64,000 nt of DNA from Pseudeuparius sepicola (Eukaryota > Arthropoda > Insecta > Coleoptera > Anthribidae): positions 38,657,787 through 38,721,786 of the forward strand of contig OY987298.1 in assembly GCA_963920635.1 (NCBI GenBank). Reading direction: 5' to 3'. The notes beneath the pieces are model-generated. The model saw only the letters and a program-made list of their open reading frames with translations. It ran no database searches and was not told the DNA's origin. A program made the position numbers and the translations under genes. Below, one piece after another: positions 38,640 to 47,805 of this stretch; within the stretch, counting starts at the first letter, position 1; each line of letters starts with the position of its first letter.

Positions 38640-39384
38640 GATCTACTAAGTAGGAGGAAGCTTTTCAGTTCCCACCTACAATTCTATAAACAGCCAATCC
38701 AGCGCAGATAGTGACTCGAACCATTTTTGGCATAATTCCAGAGAAAGTTAACCCTTTCAGAGTTTTACACCCGACCGTTCAAATTAGTTACACCTTCACC
38801 TGGTTTTAGTACCTTGAATCTTTTTGTGCCGAGTCAACAAAAATGCAGACAAGTTTGCCCCCTTTTACTTTTATAGCAGGCTGTTCACATTCTTTAGACT
38901 TTCACCTGTTTCTAAATCTTCTTGCGCGACCCTTCCTTCAAGGGATAATCTTACATAACAATGATCCACTTTTAAATGTTTTTTGTCAGACTTTTTTTTT
39001 ATAGTCCTGTAAATGGCATGTTATAAAAATTTACTGCCTGGTAGTTTTATAGCAGACTGTTCAAATTATTTAGATTTTCACCTGCTTGTAAATCTTCTCG
39101 TGCGACCCTACCTGAGATTTTAATAAAAAAAGGCTTTCAATGTTAAAACTTAAATGAGAATATTTTGCTGTTATTGTTATTTTGATAAAAAAAACTGTGT
39201 ACATTATTAATATTCCACTTAAAATTCCTCGATAAAAATATTGCTTTAAAGTGGGTTAGTAAGGAATAGGTAAACAAAACTAAACAAGAAACCAGTATAT
39301 AAATAAAACAAACTAAAATTAATTAATGTTTTGTTTTATTAAAATAATTCATATATTTTGTTACAATAAACTTATATACAAATA
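38640..39384. other. Non-coding arm segment with a diverged ~175-bp duplication
   Basis: TTTTATAGCAG(G/A)CTGTTCA...TTTCACCTG...AATCTTCT(T/C)G(C/T)GCGACCCT occurs at about 38870 and 39046. No gene seen. Confidence 0.5.
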
Positions 39385-39882
39385 TTAGCACTGTCGTTGT
39401 CTGCGTAGACGGTCGAACCAGCCTTCATAATATGCATAATTATAAGTCGTTCGATTTCGTATTATGTCCTCATTATTCGCAAATCGAAAATACCCTGCCA
39501 CATAGCCAGATTCGTATTCGATTTGACGCTGATGATTAAACCACCCTGCGTAGTACGCCTTATTATATGCAATGATATCAGATTTAGCCATGTAAATGTC
39601 ATTAGCGTTCGCAAAACACTGACCGTATCTGATCCATCCATCTTGATATCCTGCACCATATTGAACTTTATCCATTTTCACGTCACCCTCCAGAAAACGC
39701 CTATTCTTACCAGCCTGATGATCAAACCATCCCGCGTATAAACCTTCATTATAGTGCCTCACATGAGTGTCCCTTAATCGCCTAATTGGATTTGCGTTTT
39801 CTTCCGTTTTCCACTGACTATACGAACTCCATCCTGCACTGTATCCATCATCTGTCACTTTTCTTTTATTCTGAGAATACAT
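39385..39882 (-). CDS. GYxxGW-repeat protein, left-arm copy (165 aa)
   Basis: Three imperfect repeats, each with a GYxxGW unit followed some 25-40 residues later by a YYxGWFxxx unit: GYSAGWSSY...LYAGWFDHQ, GYQDGWIRY...YYAGWFNHQ, GYVAGYFRF...YYEGWFDRL. Spacers share an N-(A/E)-(N/D)-x-I core. Start chosen at ATG 39882; the longer frame to 39912 lacks an ATG. A TATA box (ATATAAAAGG, minus 39984-39993) lies ~100 bases upstream. Aromatic/glycine repeats suggest a beta-rich or self-associating structural protein, possibly virion; no family recognised. Confidence 0.65.
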   Translation of the reverse strand: MYSQNKRKVTDDGYSAGWSSYSQWKTEENANPIRRLRDTHVRHYNEGLYAGWFDHQAGKNRRFLEGDVKMDKVQYGAGYQDGWIRYGQCFANANDIYMAKSDIIAYNKAYYAGWFNHQRQIEYESGYVAGYFRFANNEDIIRNRTTYNYAYYEGWFDRLRRQRQC

Positions 39883-39983
39883 CTCAACGAGTGTTATAAA
39901 CTTTTGCCACAATTATCTAACTGAAGCAATATTTAATTCTTTGTATTGAATTGAATTTAGTGAATTTTGTTAAGGATGTGGCT

Positions 39984-39993
39984 GCCTTTTATA
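39984..39993 (-). promoter_or_regulatory. TATA box for the GYxxGW-repeat gene
   Basis: Minus strand AATATAAAAGGCAGCC. Confidence 0.55.
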
Positions 39994-40298
39994 TTTAACG
40001 TAAGCATTGCCTATCCCCACTCAACAGCGTTGTCGTCTAATTAGAAAATAGAGCAATTTGAAGTAGAAAATTTTTTGGCAACGCCGAAGGGGTGGAGTTA
40101 CCCCCACTCCCACCAGAGCAAAGTTAACGCCTAAATTAAAAAGTAGCAACGTTGAGAGCCATCCCCACCAACGCATTCATTTTAAAATCTACAAAAGGGT
40201 GTAGAAATTCAGCAAAAGCATCAGTTTTCTAAATTTTGTTGAATTGTGTTCGAGTTTTGTCGTGTGTTATTTTTAAATTTATTACTTTGCTTATAATT

Positions 40299-41414
40299 AT
40301 GAGTGTGTTCCAAACTAAGGCGATTGTCCACTACAATGCTGTTGTGAGGGTAAGTCAAAACTTATTTTTTTATAATTATTAAATACGTTATTTCAATTTG
40401 CTTCGAGAAACTATTTTGCTTTTTCGCATCAGAAAATTTTTAGCCAACTTTTTTCTTGTTAGCCGCAAGTTGGAGATTTTCTTATGCGAAAAATATTTTT
40501 TTATTTGCGATATACTAACATTCAATAATTATTATAGTCACCATCTGCTTATAATCTCATCGAGACGCTTGCGGCAGAGGGGTCAGTTGAAAATTCATCT
40601 GAAGAAAACAATGTTGAGCATGTAAGTAGACATGTTTATGAATTCTAACAAATAATAAATGTTTATCTTATACTTATAGTATTCCGAAGTGGACGATGAA
40701 AGCATTAGAAGCGCAACATCGTTTGCTGTGTCGCAGATCGAGCGTGAGCTGGCACATGAACAATCGGCATATGTACAGCCTGCACAACCTACCGAATCGG
40801 CACATGTGCAGCCTGCGCAATTGACATATGTACAGCCTGAACAACCCGCACCTGAATATTCGGCACATGTGCAGCCTGCGCAATTGACATATGTACAGCC
40901 TGAACAACCCGCACCTGAATATTCGGCATATGTACAGCCTGCACAACCTGCCGAATCGGCACATGTGCAGCCTGCGCAATTGACATATGTACAGCCTGAA
41001 CAACCCGCACCTGAATATGAGCAACCCGCGCAACCTGCAGGGCATGCGTCGCCTGCTCAGTCTGAGCAAACCCACCGGCAGAACGTCTCCAGTCCTGTGA
41101 GGACTGTTGGGAAAAATATGGAGACGTTGAGAGCGGTTTATAACAGGGGGCGCCGCACAAACAGGTTTCCGGATGACAGCTTCGATTTTGAAGATCCAAC
41201 AGCTGGAGGACGTCACAATTTGGAACTTAATAAAGTGCTGGAAGATAATGTTGTCGTCTTACAGCTTCAAAGTAATAAGCTGGCCAAAAACAAGGCTGGT
41301 TTAAAAAATAAAATAGATAGGTTAGATAAATTAAGAAAAATTTTAGTAAATAGGATTAGTATAATAGAAATAGATGAAGCGCGTGTGAATAAAATATTAA
41401 CTAGTTATAAGTAA
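40299..41414 (+). CDS. Three-exon coiled-coil gene, left-arm copy (289 aa)
   Basis: Exons 40299-40349, 40538-40621 and 40680-41414, with GTAAGT donors and TATAG acceptors; all introns are phase 0. Short N-terminal exons (MSVFQTKAIVHYNAVVR; SPSAYNLIETL) lead to a Gln/Pro repeat region built from HVQPAQLTYVQPEQPAPEY-type units, then a lysine-rich coiled coil (NKLAKNKAGLKNKIDRL). The plan (small phase-0 exons, repetitive spacer, C-terminal coiled coil) is the same as the eight-exon gene of Polinton A, so they are probably orthologous. A trimeric stalk or fibre role is inferred. Confidence 0.75.
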
Positions 41415-41584
41415 GCATAAGTTGAATCATATATATATAATATTACACATAGTTTTAAACCAACGCTTTGTTATTCATTTCTCACCCAATACCATTATAA
41501 ACAGCAAGCAATAAAATTTTATTACGTGCAATACAGAGTCGCTCGGTAGCTAAATACAAAAGTAATATTTTTCTCCTAAGCAGA

Positions 41585-42265
41585 CCATACTTTAGCATAA
41601 GCGTACGTGCACACTTCCGGCTGAGGGAGATGTAAGAAAGGTAAAAAATATAGTCAGGGGATTTTACATAGCGATCGTCCTCGCTCGAACTCGCACGGAC
41701 AAGCGGTAGCAAGCGGATACCTAAAATCCCAGAACATTTGTAGTATCAAACTGTAGTTTTTAAGTAAATATTTTATTAAACGTTTATTTTCTTATATTCG
41801 AGAATTTAATTTAAATAATAATAATAAAACAATTATCCAATAATACATTTCATTTACAATAATACCAATGGTCTAGTTTTTGCACCTGTTTTACATATTA
41901 AGCATGTATCTTGCCGAAAAGCTATGCTTTAGCATAACCGTACGTGCACACTTCCGGCTGAGCGATGTAAGAAAGGTAAAAAATACAGCCAGGGGATTTT
42001 ACATAGCGATCATCCTCACACGGACAAGCAGTAGCATGCGACTACCTAAAATCCCAGAACATTTGTAGGTATCAAACTGTAGTTTTTAATAAAATATTTT
42101 ATTTCACGTTTATTTTCTTATAGTCAGGAATTTAATTTAAATAATAATAATAAGAACAGAATTATCCAATAATACATTTTATTTACAATAATACATTTTA
42201 TTTACAATAATGGTATAATTTTTGCACCTGCTTTACACATCAAGCAGGTGTCTTGCCGAAAAGCT
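41585..42265. repeat. Tandem duplication of ~340 bp, including the 3' end of the zinc protein gene
   Basis: ACGTGCACACTTCCGGCTGA occurs at about 41605 and 41942, and CTTGCCGAAAAGCTATG at 41910 and 42252. The last ~45 coding bases of the zinc protein gene are thus copied downstream of the gene. Mirrored in the right arm. Confidence 0.75.
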
Positions 42266-42702
42266 ATGTAAAGCTTTTCTTTACAGGCACTACACCGCAT
42301 GAATCTTTGCAAAGGCATTTCTGTCAAAGAAAAATGTAAAGTTTCATGCCGATGCTTCGCATTGTCGGTGAAACCATTCAGGGAAACCTCTGTAAAATCT
42401 ACCACATACGCACGGTAACAATTTAGGCACAAACGCGCCCTTTCTGTTACCTTTACATATGCGGCAGATACACAGAGGCCCCCCACTGTCCAGTTATTAT
42501 AACCCTCGGTCGGGTTAATGGGTACACTTTTCGCCACGACGGAGTCATCGCGGCCAACGTCTACCCCTTCATCTTCGTCACTAGCATCATCGTCGTCAAT
42601 GTCGTCGATGTCTCTTCTCAATTCTGCAGGCACCGTTTTCTCAATCTCTTCTTTTTCTTCTAACGCAAGTTGGTATAGGGAATTATGTATGGAGGCAGCC
42701 AT
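42202..42702 (-). CDS. Acidic protein with CxxC/HxxxH zinc cluster, left-arm copy (166 aa)
   Basis: ATG 42702 is preceded by a TATA box (TATAAAAA, minus 42768-42774). Residues ~24-50 are strongly acidic (DIDDIDDDDASDEDEG). The C-terminal half carries CLNC, HRHETLH, CSAC and CLMC pairs, enough for two zinc ions in a RING- or ribbon-like fold. No exact family match. It could be a transcription or ubiquitin-related regulator; the function is unknown. The last codons are duplicated downstream of the gene (see 41585-42265). Confidence 0.65.
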   Translation of the reverse strand: MAASIHNSLYQLALEEKEEIEKTVPAELRRDIDDIDDDDASDEDEGVDVGRDDSVVAKSVPINPTEGYNNWTVGGLCVSAAYVKVTERARLCLNCYRAYVVDFTEVSLNGFTDNAKHRHETLHFSLTEMPLQRFMRCSACKEKLYIAFRQDTCLMCKAGAKIIPLL

Positions 42703-42868
42703 TGTTATTAAATTTAATTTGTTTGGAGAAAAACTGTAACTGATGTCTATTGAGATATCTCCAGAGTTTTTATAGTCTAAAACATCAACCTGTACGAGAT
42801 GTCTAGGAGGGGATCCCCCCCCCCCCCCCTTTCTGATGATGCCAAACTGTTTTCGTATTAAAAGAGGG

Positions 42869-42877
42869 GTATAAAAG
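42869..42877 (+). promoter_or_regulatory. TATA box for the nuclease-like gene
   Basis: GGTATAAAAGGCAC ~55 bases upstream of ATG 42929. Confidence 0.6.
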
Positions 42878-42928
42878 GCACACTTTAGCTAAGTGAACCA
42901 ATGTAATCGTCTAAGTCTATTCAAGAAA

Positions 42929-43459
42929 ATGACTCCATCCATAAGATACTTGGTAGATGTTGATGGTTTCCACGTCAACGGAAAATTTTTAGTTAAGGAA
43001 CTTGGAATATTTGATATGAAATGGAAACAGTCCACCTCCAAATATTATTCTGTTGGAAGCTATTACGCTCTCAATTCAAAAGACGCCAGAACCGCAAGGT
43101 GGGTCACTAACAATCTTCATGGATTGAGATATGAGGATCAGAAAGGCGACCAACCGCAAGACGACATCATCAAAGAATTTCGGCGTCTGGGCTTCAATTC
43201 AGGTGATCAAAACATTGGTTATAAAGGCGGACATGTGGAGTTGGATCTCTTAAAGGCAGCAGGATTTGGACATTTAGCCTATAATATAGAACAACTGGGA
43301 TGTCCCAAATTTGATATTATAGTCGGGGAAAATCCTGAATTATATAATCAGGTTAAAAAAAATCAATGTAAAAGACATTTGCAAAATTTACGAAAACCCG
43401 TGCACTGTCCTCAGGTAGAGTTATGTGTTTTTGCAGAATACATTTATAAGTGTTTGTAA
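42929..43459 (+). CDS. Conserved nuclease-like protein, left-arm copy (176 aa)
   Basis: Clear homologue of 11291-11833 in Polinton A: YLVDVDGFHVNGKFLVKELG, ARWVTNNLHGL, YKGGHVELDLLKAAGFGHL, GCPKFD, then C..H and a C-terminal CPQVEL.VFAEYI. ATG 42929 gives the same N-terminus as the homologue. An RNase H-like or DEDD nuclease-derived fold is possible from the D-x-D and KE pattern but unproven. AATAAA occurs at 43519. Confidence 0.78.
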   Translation: MTPSIRYLVDVDGFHVNGKFLVKELGIFDMKWKQSTSKYYSVGSYYALNSKDARTARWVTNNLHGLRYEDQKGDQPQDDIIKEFRRLGFNSGDQNIGYKGGHVELDLLKAAGFGHLAYNIEQLGCPKFDIIVGENPELYNQVKKNQCKRHLQNLRKPVHCPQVELCVFAEYIYKCL

Positions 43460-43937
43460 TATATTTAGTTAGTAATAGTTTTTTTTAATACGTTTTTTAT
43501 ATTATCCTGTACATACAAATAAATATTTTAACATATCTTTTGTGTTTTATGTCCTATTTAAATATATGCTATAAAAAGTGATACATTTTTTTTAAATTTT
43601 AATTCCTCCATTTCAGAAAACTGTATTTTTTGCTGTTTTTTATTTTGAAATAAATGGAACAACTAATCTGCATATTTGAGTTATTCCAAATTTCATAAAG
43701 ATTGCAACTACTGATTTTCTTTTATGAATTGACGTGTGATCAATACAATGAAAATATTAGATTTTTAATACAGGTCGTGCCCTCTATTTCTGTAGGGAAA
43801 CAACTACAGTCGTGCTTCAAAAGTACTACCAATTGATCGATATTTCGCCGAATACTTTACCCTTGCAACAGGTATGCGCAAGGGGGTTCGAAAGATACCG
43901 CTGGGTGGTTCGAAGGCCCCGCCGTCGAGGGCGCGCT
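43460..43937. other. AT-rich spacer ending in a GC-rich leader
   Basis: AT-rich to about 43790, then abruptly GC-rich (GGCCCCGCCGTCGAGG at 43915). No gene seen before ATG 43938. Confidence 0.4.
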
Positions 43938-44471
43938 ATGAGTCTCAGGAACGCGGCGGCTGTCACAAAGAGAGAGATGGGAGATATGGAACTGAAAATT
44001 TGGAGCACTCCAAAGGCGAATGATCTAAAGGCAAAGGCAAATGATTCAAAGGCAAAGGCAAATGATCGGAAGGCAAATGATTCGAAGGCAAAGGCAAATG
44101 ATCCAAAGGCAAAGGCAAATGATCGGAAGGCAAAGGCAAATGATCCGAAGGCAAAGGCAAATGATCGGAAGGCAAATGATTCGAAGGCAAAGGCAAATGA
44201 TCCAAAGGCAAAGGCAAATGATCGGAAGGCAAAGGCAAATGATCCGAAGGCAAAGGCAAATGATCGGAAGGCAAAGGCAAATGATCCGAAGGCAAAGGCA
44301 AATGATCGGAAGGCAAATGATTCGAAGGCAAAGGCAAATGATCCAAAGGCAAAGGCAAATGATCGGAAGGCAAAGGCAAATGATCCGAAGGCAAAGGCAA
44401 ATGATCGGAAGGCAAAGGCAAATGATCCGAAGGCAAGTGATCCGAAGGCAAATGATCCAAAGGCAAATTAA
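43938..44471 (+). CDS. KAKAND-repeat protein, left-arm copy (about 177 aa)
   Basis: A 20-residue unique start (MSLRNAAAVTKREMGDMELK) is followed by ~25 units of KA(KA)ND(P/R/S), encoded by an 18-bp or 12-bp repeat AAGGCAAAGGCAAATGAT. The repeat is open in other frames as well, so translation is not certain. The predicted chain is basic, alanine-rich and disordered or helical, like histone H1 tails or viral core proteins; a DNA-condensing role is a guess. It is co-directional with the nuclease-like gene and the ATPase. Confidence 0.5.
   Translation: MSLRNAAAVTKREMGDMELKIWSTPKANDLKAKANDSKAKANDRKANDSKAKANDPKAKANDRKAKANDPKAKANDRKANDSKAKANDPKAKANDRKAKANDPKAKANDRKAKANDPKAKANDRKANDSKAKANDPKAKANDRKAKANDPKAKANDRKAKANDPKASDPKANDPKAN
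44000..44471. repeat. Minisatellite of 12/18-bp units
   Basis: AAGGCAAAGGCAAATGATCC/GG units with longer-period repetition (about 120 bp). Mirrored at 49113-49584 with, as far as I can see, the same unit order. Confidence 0.85.
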
Positions 44472-44563
44472 AAATATAGTATGAATGTATTGTAACAATG
44501 TGTTAGTATATAATAAAGATAAAATTAAGTATAATTGTCAGTGTTTTATTCCCCACCTACGTG

Positions 44564-45466
44564 ATGTATATGTGTGATATTTGCGGTACAACATTTTGTA
44601 GATCGGATAGTTTTACAAGACACAAGAATATTCACAGAACTATTATTTTTATGTGTGAATTCTGTAGTAAAACGTTTTCGAGAAAAGATAACTTAAAAAC
44701 TCATAAAAGAATCCACCAACTTCAAAACGACTTAGTTGTTAGCGAGGTCGTTGGATACAACGATTCGAAAGACGCGATGCAAATCCATCAGCAGACAGTT
44801 TCACTTCCAGTAGAAAACCTAGATATTGTGCAAGAAAGTAGTGCTAAATCTAAACACGGTGTACTGTTTCCAAACTCATTTAGGGCAATTTTTTGTGGAC
44901 CTAGCGGATGTGGAAAAACCAACGCTTTACTTAGTTTAATATTTAATGAAAACGGACTAAAATTCGAGAATATTTACTTGTACAGTAAGTCACTGTACCA
45001 ACCCAAGTATCAGTTATTGCAAGACGTGCTTAAACAAGTTAGTGGCGTTGGATATTTTCCCTTTAACTCAAACGATGATGTAATTGGTCCATCAGAGGCT
45101 AGAGAAAATTCGGTTTTCATATTTGATGACGTGCCTTGCGATAAACAAGATAAAATTAGAGAATTTTATTCAATGGGACGTCATAAATCTATAGATGTTG
45201 TCTATCTTTGTCAGACATATTCTAAAATTCCTAAGCAATTAATACGAGACAATTGTAACATGATTATTCTGTTCAAACAGGATGACGTTAATCTGAAGCA
45301 TGTCTATGATGAACATGTGTCACCAGATATCACCTACGAGCAGTTTAAAAACCTTTGCTCATTTTGTTGGAATGGTAGTGTTTTTGGAACATTAGTGATA
45401 GCCAAAGACTTTAGTTTAGATAATGGGCGATACAGAAAAGGATTTGATAGCTATATAAAACTCTAG
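44564..45466 (+). CDS. C2H2 zinc finger-packaging ATPase fusion (300 aa), complete copy
   Basis: Start ATG 44564. Two classical C2H2 fingers: C4, C7, H20, H24 and C31, C34, H47, H51. Then the FtsK/HerA-type ATPase: Walker A GPSGCGKT at 112-119, Walker B VFIFDD at ~184, and a conserved C-terminus ending RKGFDSYIKL. The gene crosses the left arm/core border at 45111, so only this copy has Walker B. The ATPase would pump the genome into capsids; the fingers could bind DNA. In Polinton A the fingers are absent. Confidence 0.9.
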   Translation: MYMCDICGTTFCRSDSFTRHKNIHRTIIFMCEFCSKTFSRKDNLKTHKRIHQLQNDLVVSEVVGYNDSKDAMQIHQQTVSLPVENLDIVQESSAKSKHGVLFPNSFRAIFCGPSGCGKTNALLSLIFNENGLKFENIYLYSKSLYQPKYQLLQDVLKQVSGVGYFPFNSNDDVIGPSEARENSVFIFDDVPCDKQDKIREFYSMGRHKSIDVVYLCQTYSKIPKQLIRDNCNMIILFKQDDVNLKHVYDEHVSPDITYEQFKNLCSFCWNGSVFGTLVIAKDFSLDNGRYRKGFDSYIKL

Positions 45467-45494
45467 TGACTCGGTATCTTTATTAGTAGCCAAC

Positions 45495-46418
45495 ATGCCC
45501 TTGACATCACAAGAACAAATTCAGAGAGCACAGCGTGCTAAAAAAATTAAAGAGCTAACTAGATCTATTAGAAGAAAATATGCTGCGTTAAAAACGGGTA
45601 AATCTGAGATGGATGAGACTTTAGATAAGATATTCAAGCCCGTAAAAGATTCTCTAAGCGAAATAAAAAATAATATGAAAGTTAAGGTAGGATCAAAGCA
45701 ACAAACTGCAATTCGGATAAAACCTAAGATAGAATTATTTACTAGTACGCCAAGTAAAAAGTTACCGTCTGAAATATCGGGAGAAAATACATTACCTACA
45801 ACGGTCTTAGAATCATCTCAAGTAACTGAATACGATGATGATGTTGAAGATGACGCAGATTATGGTTATCCTGAAACGGCCTTACCATACATTCAAAATT
45901 TCATCTCAAAATCTGCTGATATTGATAATACTTATGGTCCTAAACTTGATCGCAGTACCTACACATGGACCTTAGGAAATAAACATATCGATTTTGATAA
46001 AGACACGGGAGATATAATAATCGATAACACTCCTTTCAAGAGCACCGACGGACTTTACCAACTCATTTTCTATGAATATCCAGAATACAGTCAGGCGGAT
46101 TTGTTAAATTACAAGAAAATTTTAATGTTAACTGGTGTTCACCTTACATCGAATGGTAAATTGAGGGGTTCTCACAAGACCAAATACCTTAATATCATTA
46201 GACCTCTAATAAAAAGTAAAACTCAAGATGCGCAAGGTACAGGTATGCAGCTTACTTATAACACAAAACCCATAGAGTACGTATACTGGGATAATGTCAA
46301 TGAATTAGTAGATAGGTTGAAGTTACTTGTAGCTTCTAAAGATGCCGGAAACACTTCTCACGACAACGAAATCGCAGCCATCTTAAATGAATTAAAGGAA
46401 GCTAAAGTTATTTACTAG
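45495..46418 (+). CDS. Conserved Polinton protein of 307 aa, DUF8207-like
   Basis: Homologue of 1199-2104. Basic helical N-terminus (EQIQRAQRAKKIKELTRSIR), a variable linker with an acidic patch (DDDVEDDADYGYP), then the conserved domain: YGPKLDRSTYTWTLGNKHI, GDIIID, GLYQLIFYEY, LTGVHLTSNGK, and helical SKDAGNTSHDNEI. It lies 28 bases after the ATPase stop, in the single-copy core. The domain resemblance to DUF8207 is recalled, not searched. Unknown function; constant linkage with ATPase and integrase suggests a core virion or packaging role. Confidence 0.8.
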   Translation: MPLTSQEQIQRAQRAKKIKELTRSIRRKYAALKTGKSEMDETLDKIFKPVKDSLSEIKNNMKVKVGSKQQTAIRIKPKIELFTSTPSKKLPSEISGENTLPTTVLESSQVTEYDDDVEDDADYGYPETALPYIQNFISKSADIDNTYGPKLDRSTYTWTLGNKHIDFDKDTGDIIIDNTPFKSTDGLYQLIFYEYPEYSQADLLNYKKILMLTGVHLTSNGKLRGSHKTKYLNIIRPLIKSKTQDAQGTGMQLTYNTKPIEYVYWDNVNELVDRLKLLVASKDAGNTSHDNEIAAILNELKEAKVIY

Positions 46419-46454
46419 AAGTATAATTACTGTCAATATACAGTTAGTTACAAA

Positions 46455-46802
46455 ATGACTCTTAACAAGTTCGGACGCTCGTCGAAATACAAAAAGGCTA
46501 GCGGCATTGTGCACTCTCCTTTGTCCCAAAACCAAAAATTGAATAGCGATGCTTCAGCTATTTCATTTCAATATAATAAAGATAACGAAAAGCTTAGAAA
46601 TATATTAGATGAGCGTCATAACTTTTTATTACGGTCAGTAAACGACTTTAAAAATAACGTTTCCCAGCAAATACAGGATTTTAAAGAGTTGTTAGAATTA
46701 AATACTGTTGCTTTGCAAACTGCCATAGAGAAAATAACACAAGAGCAGGATGTGATTAAAGAACAACTGAAATTGGATAAACAAAAGAGCGGTGTAAAGT
46801 AA
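46455..46802 (+). CDS. Small fibre-like coiled-coil protein (115 aa)
   Basis: MTLNKFGR start as in the two Polinton A fibre-like proteins, a short basic segment, then a long coiled coil from ~residue 45 (LRNILDERHNFLLRSVNDFK onward). The DAxTKxYxD motif of the Polinton A copies is not visible. It lies in the same position, between the 307-aa protein and integrase, and exists as a single copy. A capsid-anchored stalk is inferred. Confidence 0.7.
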   Translation: MTLNKFGRSSKYKKASGIVHSPLSQNQKLNSDASAISFQYNKDNEKLRNILDERHNFLLRSVNDFKNNVSQQIQDFKELLELNTVALQTAIEKITQEQDVIKEQLKLDKQKSGVK

Positions 46803-46835
46803 TTTCATTTTAAGTTGGAATTGAGCAGTTGAACA

Positions 46836-47780
46836 ATGAATTTCGGTCATAGTGATGAAAAAGTTCGGTTAGTTAGGGAACTCCATAAACCAGCTCGAAA
46901 AAATTATCCTCGACGTCGAACTATTATCAAAGGCTTAGATGATCTTTGGCAAGCCGATCTTGCTCAGTTAGATCAATATGCTTACTGTAATAGAGGTAAT
47001 AAATTCATATTAGTTGTAATTGACTCTTTCTCCAAATATGTCTGGTGTAGACCGCTACAATCCAAGTCTGGAGCAGATGTTACAAAGGCTTTTAAAGATA
47101 TTTTAAAAAACAGTGGGGGACGCAAGCCTCACAATTTACAAACCGATCAGGGCAAAGAATTTTACAACTCTGAATTCCAGAAATTGATGAAAACTTTTCA
47201 AATTAATCACTACAGTACATTTACCGACAAAAAGGCAGCTATAGTGGAAAGAGTAATACGAACTTTGAAAGAAAAATTATTCAAGTATTTCAGTCTAAAT
47301 GGAAAATATAGGTGGATTGATATTTTGCCTACTGTAGTAAATGAGTACAATAATAGGAAACATAGAACGATACAAATGAAGCCTGGTGAAGTTAACAAAA
47401 ACAACGAGCAACATTTAGTCACCAATGTGTACAACAGTCACTTAAAAGTTTTCAAAACTCGTAAATTTAGGAAGGGTGACATTGTGAGAATAAGTAAAGC
47501 TAGACATGTATTTGACAAGGGATATCGACCTAATTGGACAACGGAGTTGTTCAAAATAATCAAAGTACAACACACCAATCCTCCCACATATTTGTTAGAA
47601 GATTTACGTGGAAGAGCTATAAAGGGTGGTTTTTATAATGAAGAATTGCAAAAAGTGGCAAATCCTGACATCTATTTGGTGGAAAAAGTGCTTCAAAGGA
47701 GGAGGGGGAAAGTTCTTGTGCGATGGCTCGGGTTAGATAAAAGCCACGACTCGTGGATAAGCGAAACAAACATTGTGTAG
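46836..47780 (+). CDS. Polinton integrase with chromodomain
   Basis: 314 aa, homologous throughout to 2904-3830. Catalytic D41 (WQADL), D104 (TDQGKEF) and E138 (VERVIRTLKE) are present. SH3-like segment FRKGDIVRISK...GYRPNWTTELF, then chromodomain IYLVEKVL...VLVRWLGL...DSWISE. The symmetry centre of the palindrome (46792) lies just upstream, so the integrase is in the unpaired core. Intact, so the element could still supply its own integration function. Confidence 0.95.
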   Translation: MNFGHSDEKVRLVRELHKPARKNYPRRRTIIKGLDDLWQADLAQLDQYAYCNRGNKFILVVIDSFSKYVWCRPLQSKSGADVTKAFKDILKNSGGRKPHNLQTDQGKEFYNSEFQKLMKTFQINHYSTFTDKKAAIVERVIRTLKEKLFKYFSLNGKYRWIDILPTVVNEYNNRKHRTIQMKPGEVNKNNEQHLVTNVYNSHLKVFKTRKFRKGDIVRISKARHVFDKGYRPNWTTELFKIIKVQHTNPPTYLLEDLRGRAIKGGFYNEELQKVANPDIYLVEKVLQRRRGKVLVRWLGLDKSHDSWISETNIV

Positions 47781-47805
47781 TTCTCTCGGTGAACGAACCG
47801 CCAAA

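Larger units (their letters stand above)
37587..45111. repeat. Left inverted arm of Polinton B (7525 bp)
   Basis: Each position p pairs with 93584 - p in the right arm as far as 37790; further out the sum is 93480 because the right arm lacks 104 bp. Pairing stops at 45111, inside the ATPase gene. Confidence 0.93.

Noticed and set aside
40674..41216. Minus-strand repeat frames over the Gln/Pro region
   Set aside because: Antisense reflection of a repetitive exon that splices in frame on the plus strand.
43960..44471. Possible CRISPR array
   Set aside because: The units are contiguous 12/18-bp repeats with no unique spacers, in an animal genome.
44041..44498. Long repeat frames (MIRRQRQ and CLRIICL types) in other frames of the minisatellite
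   Set aside because: A short repeat without stops is open in several frames; only the KAKAND frame has a unique ATG-started N-terminus, and even that is uncertain.
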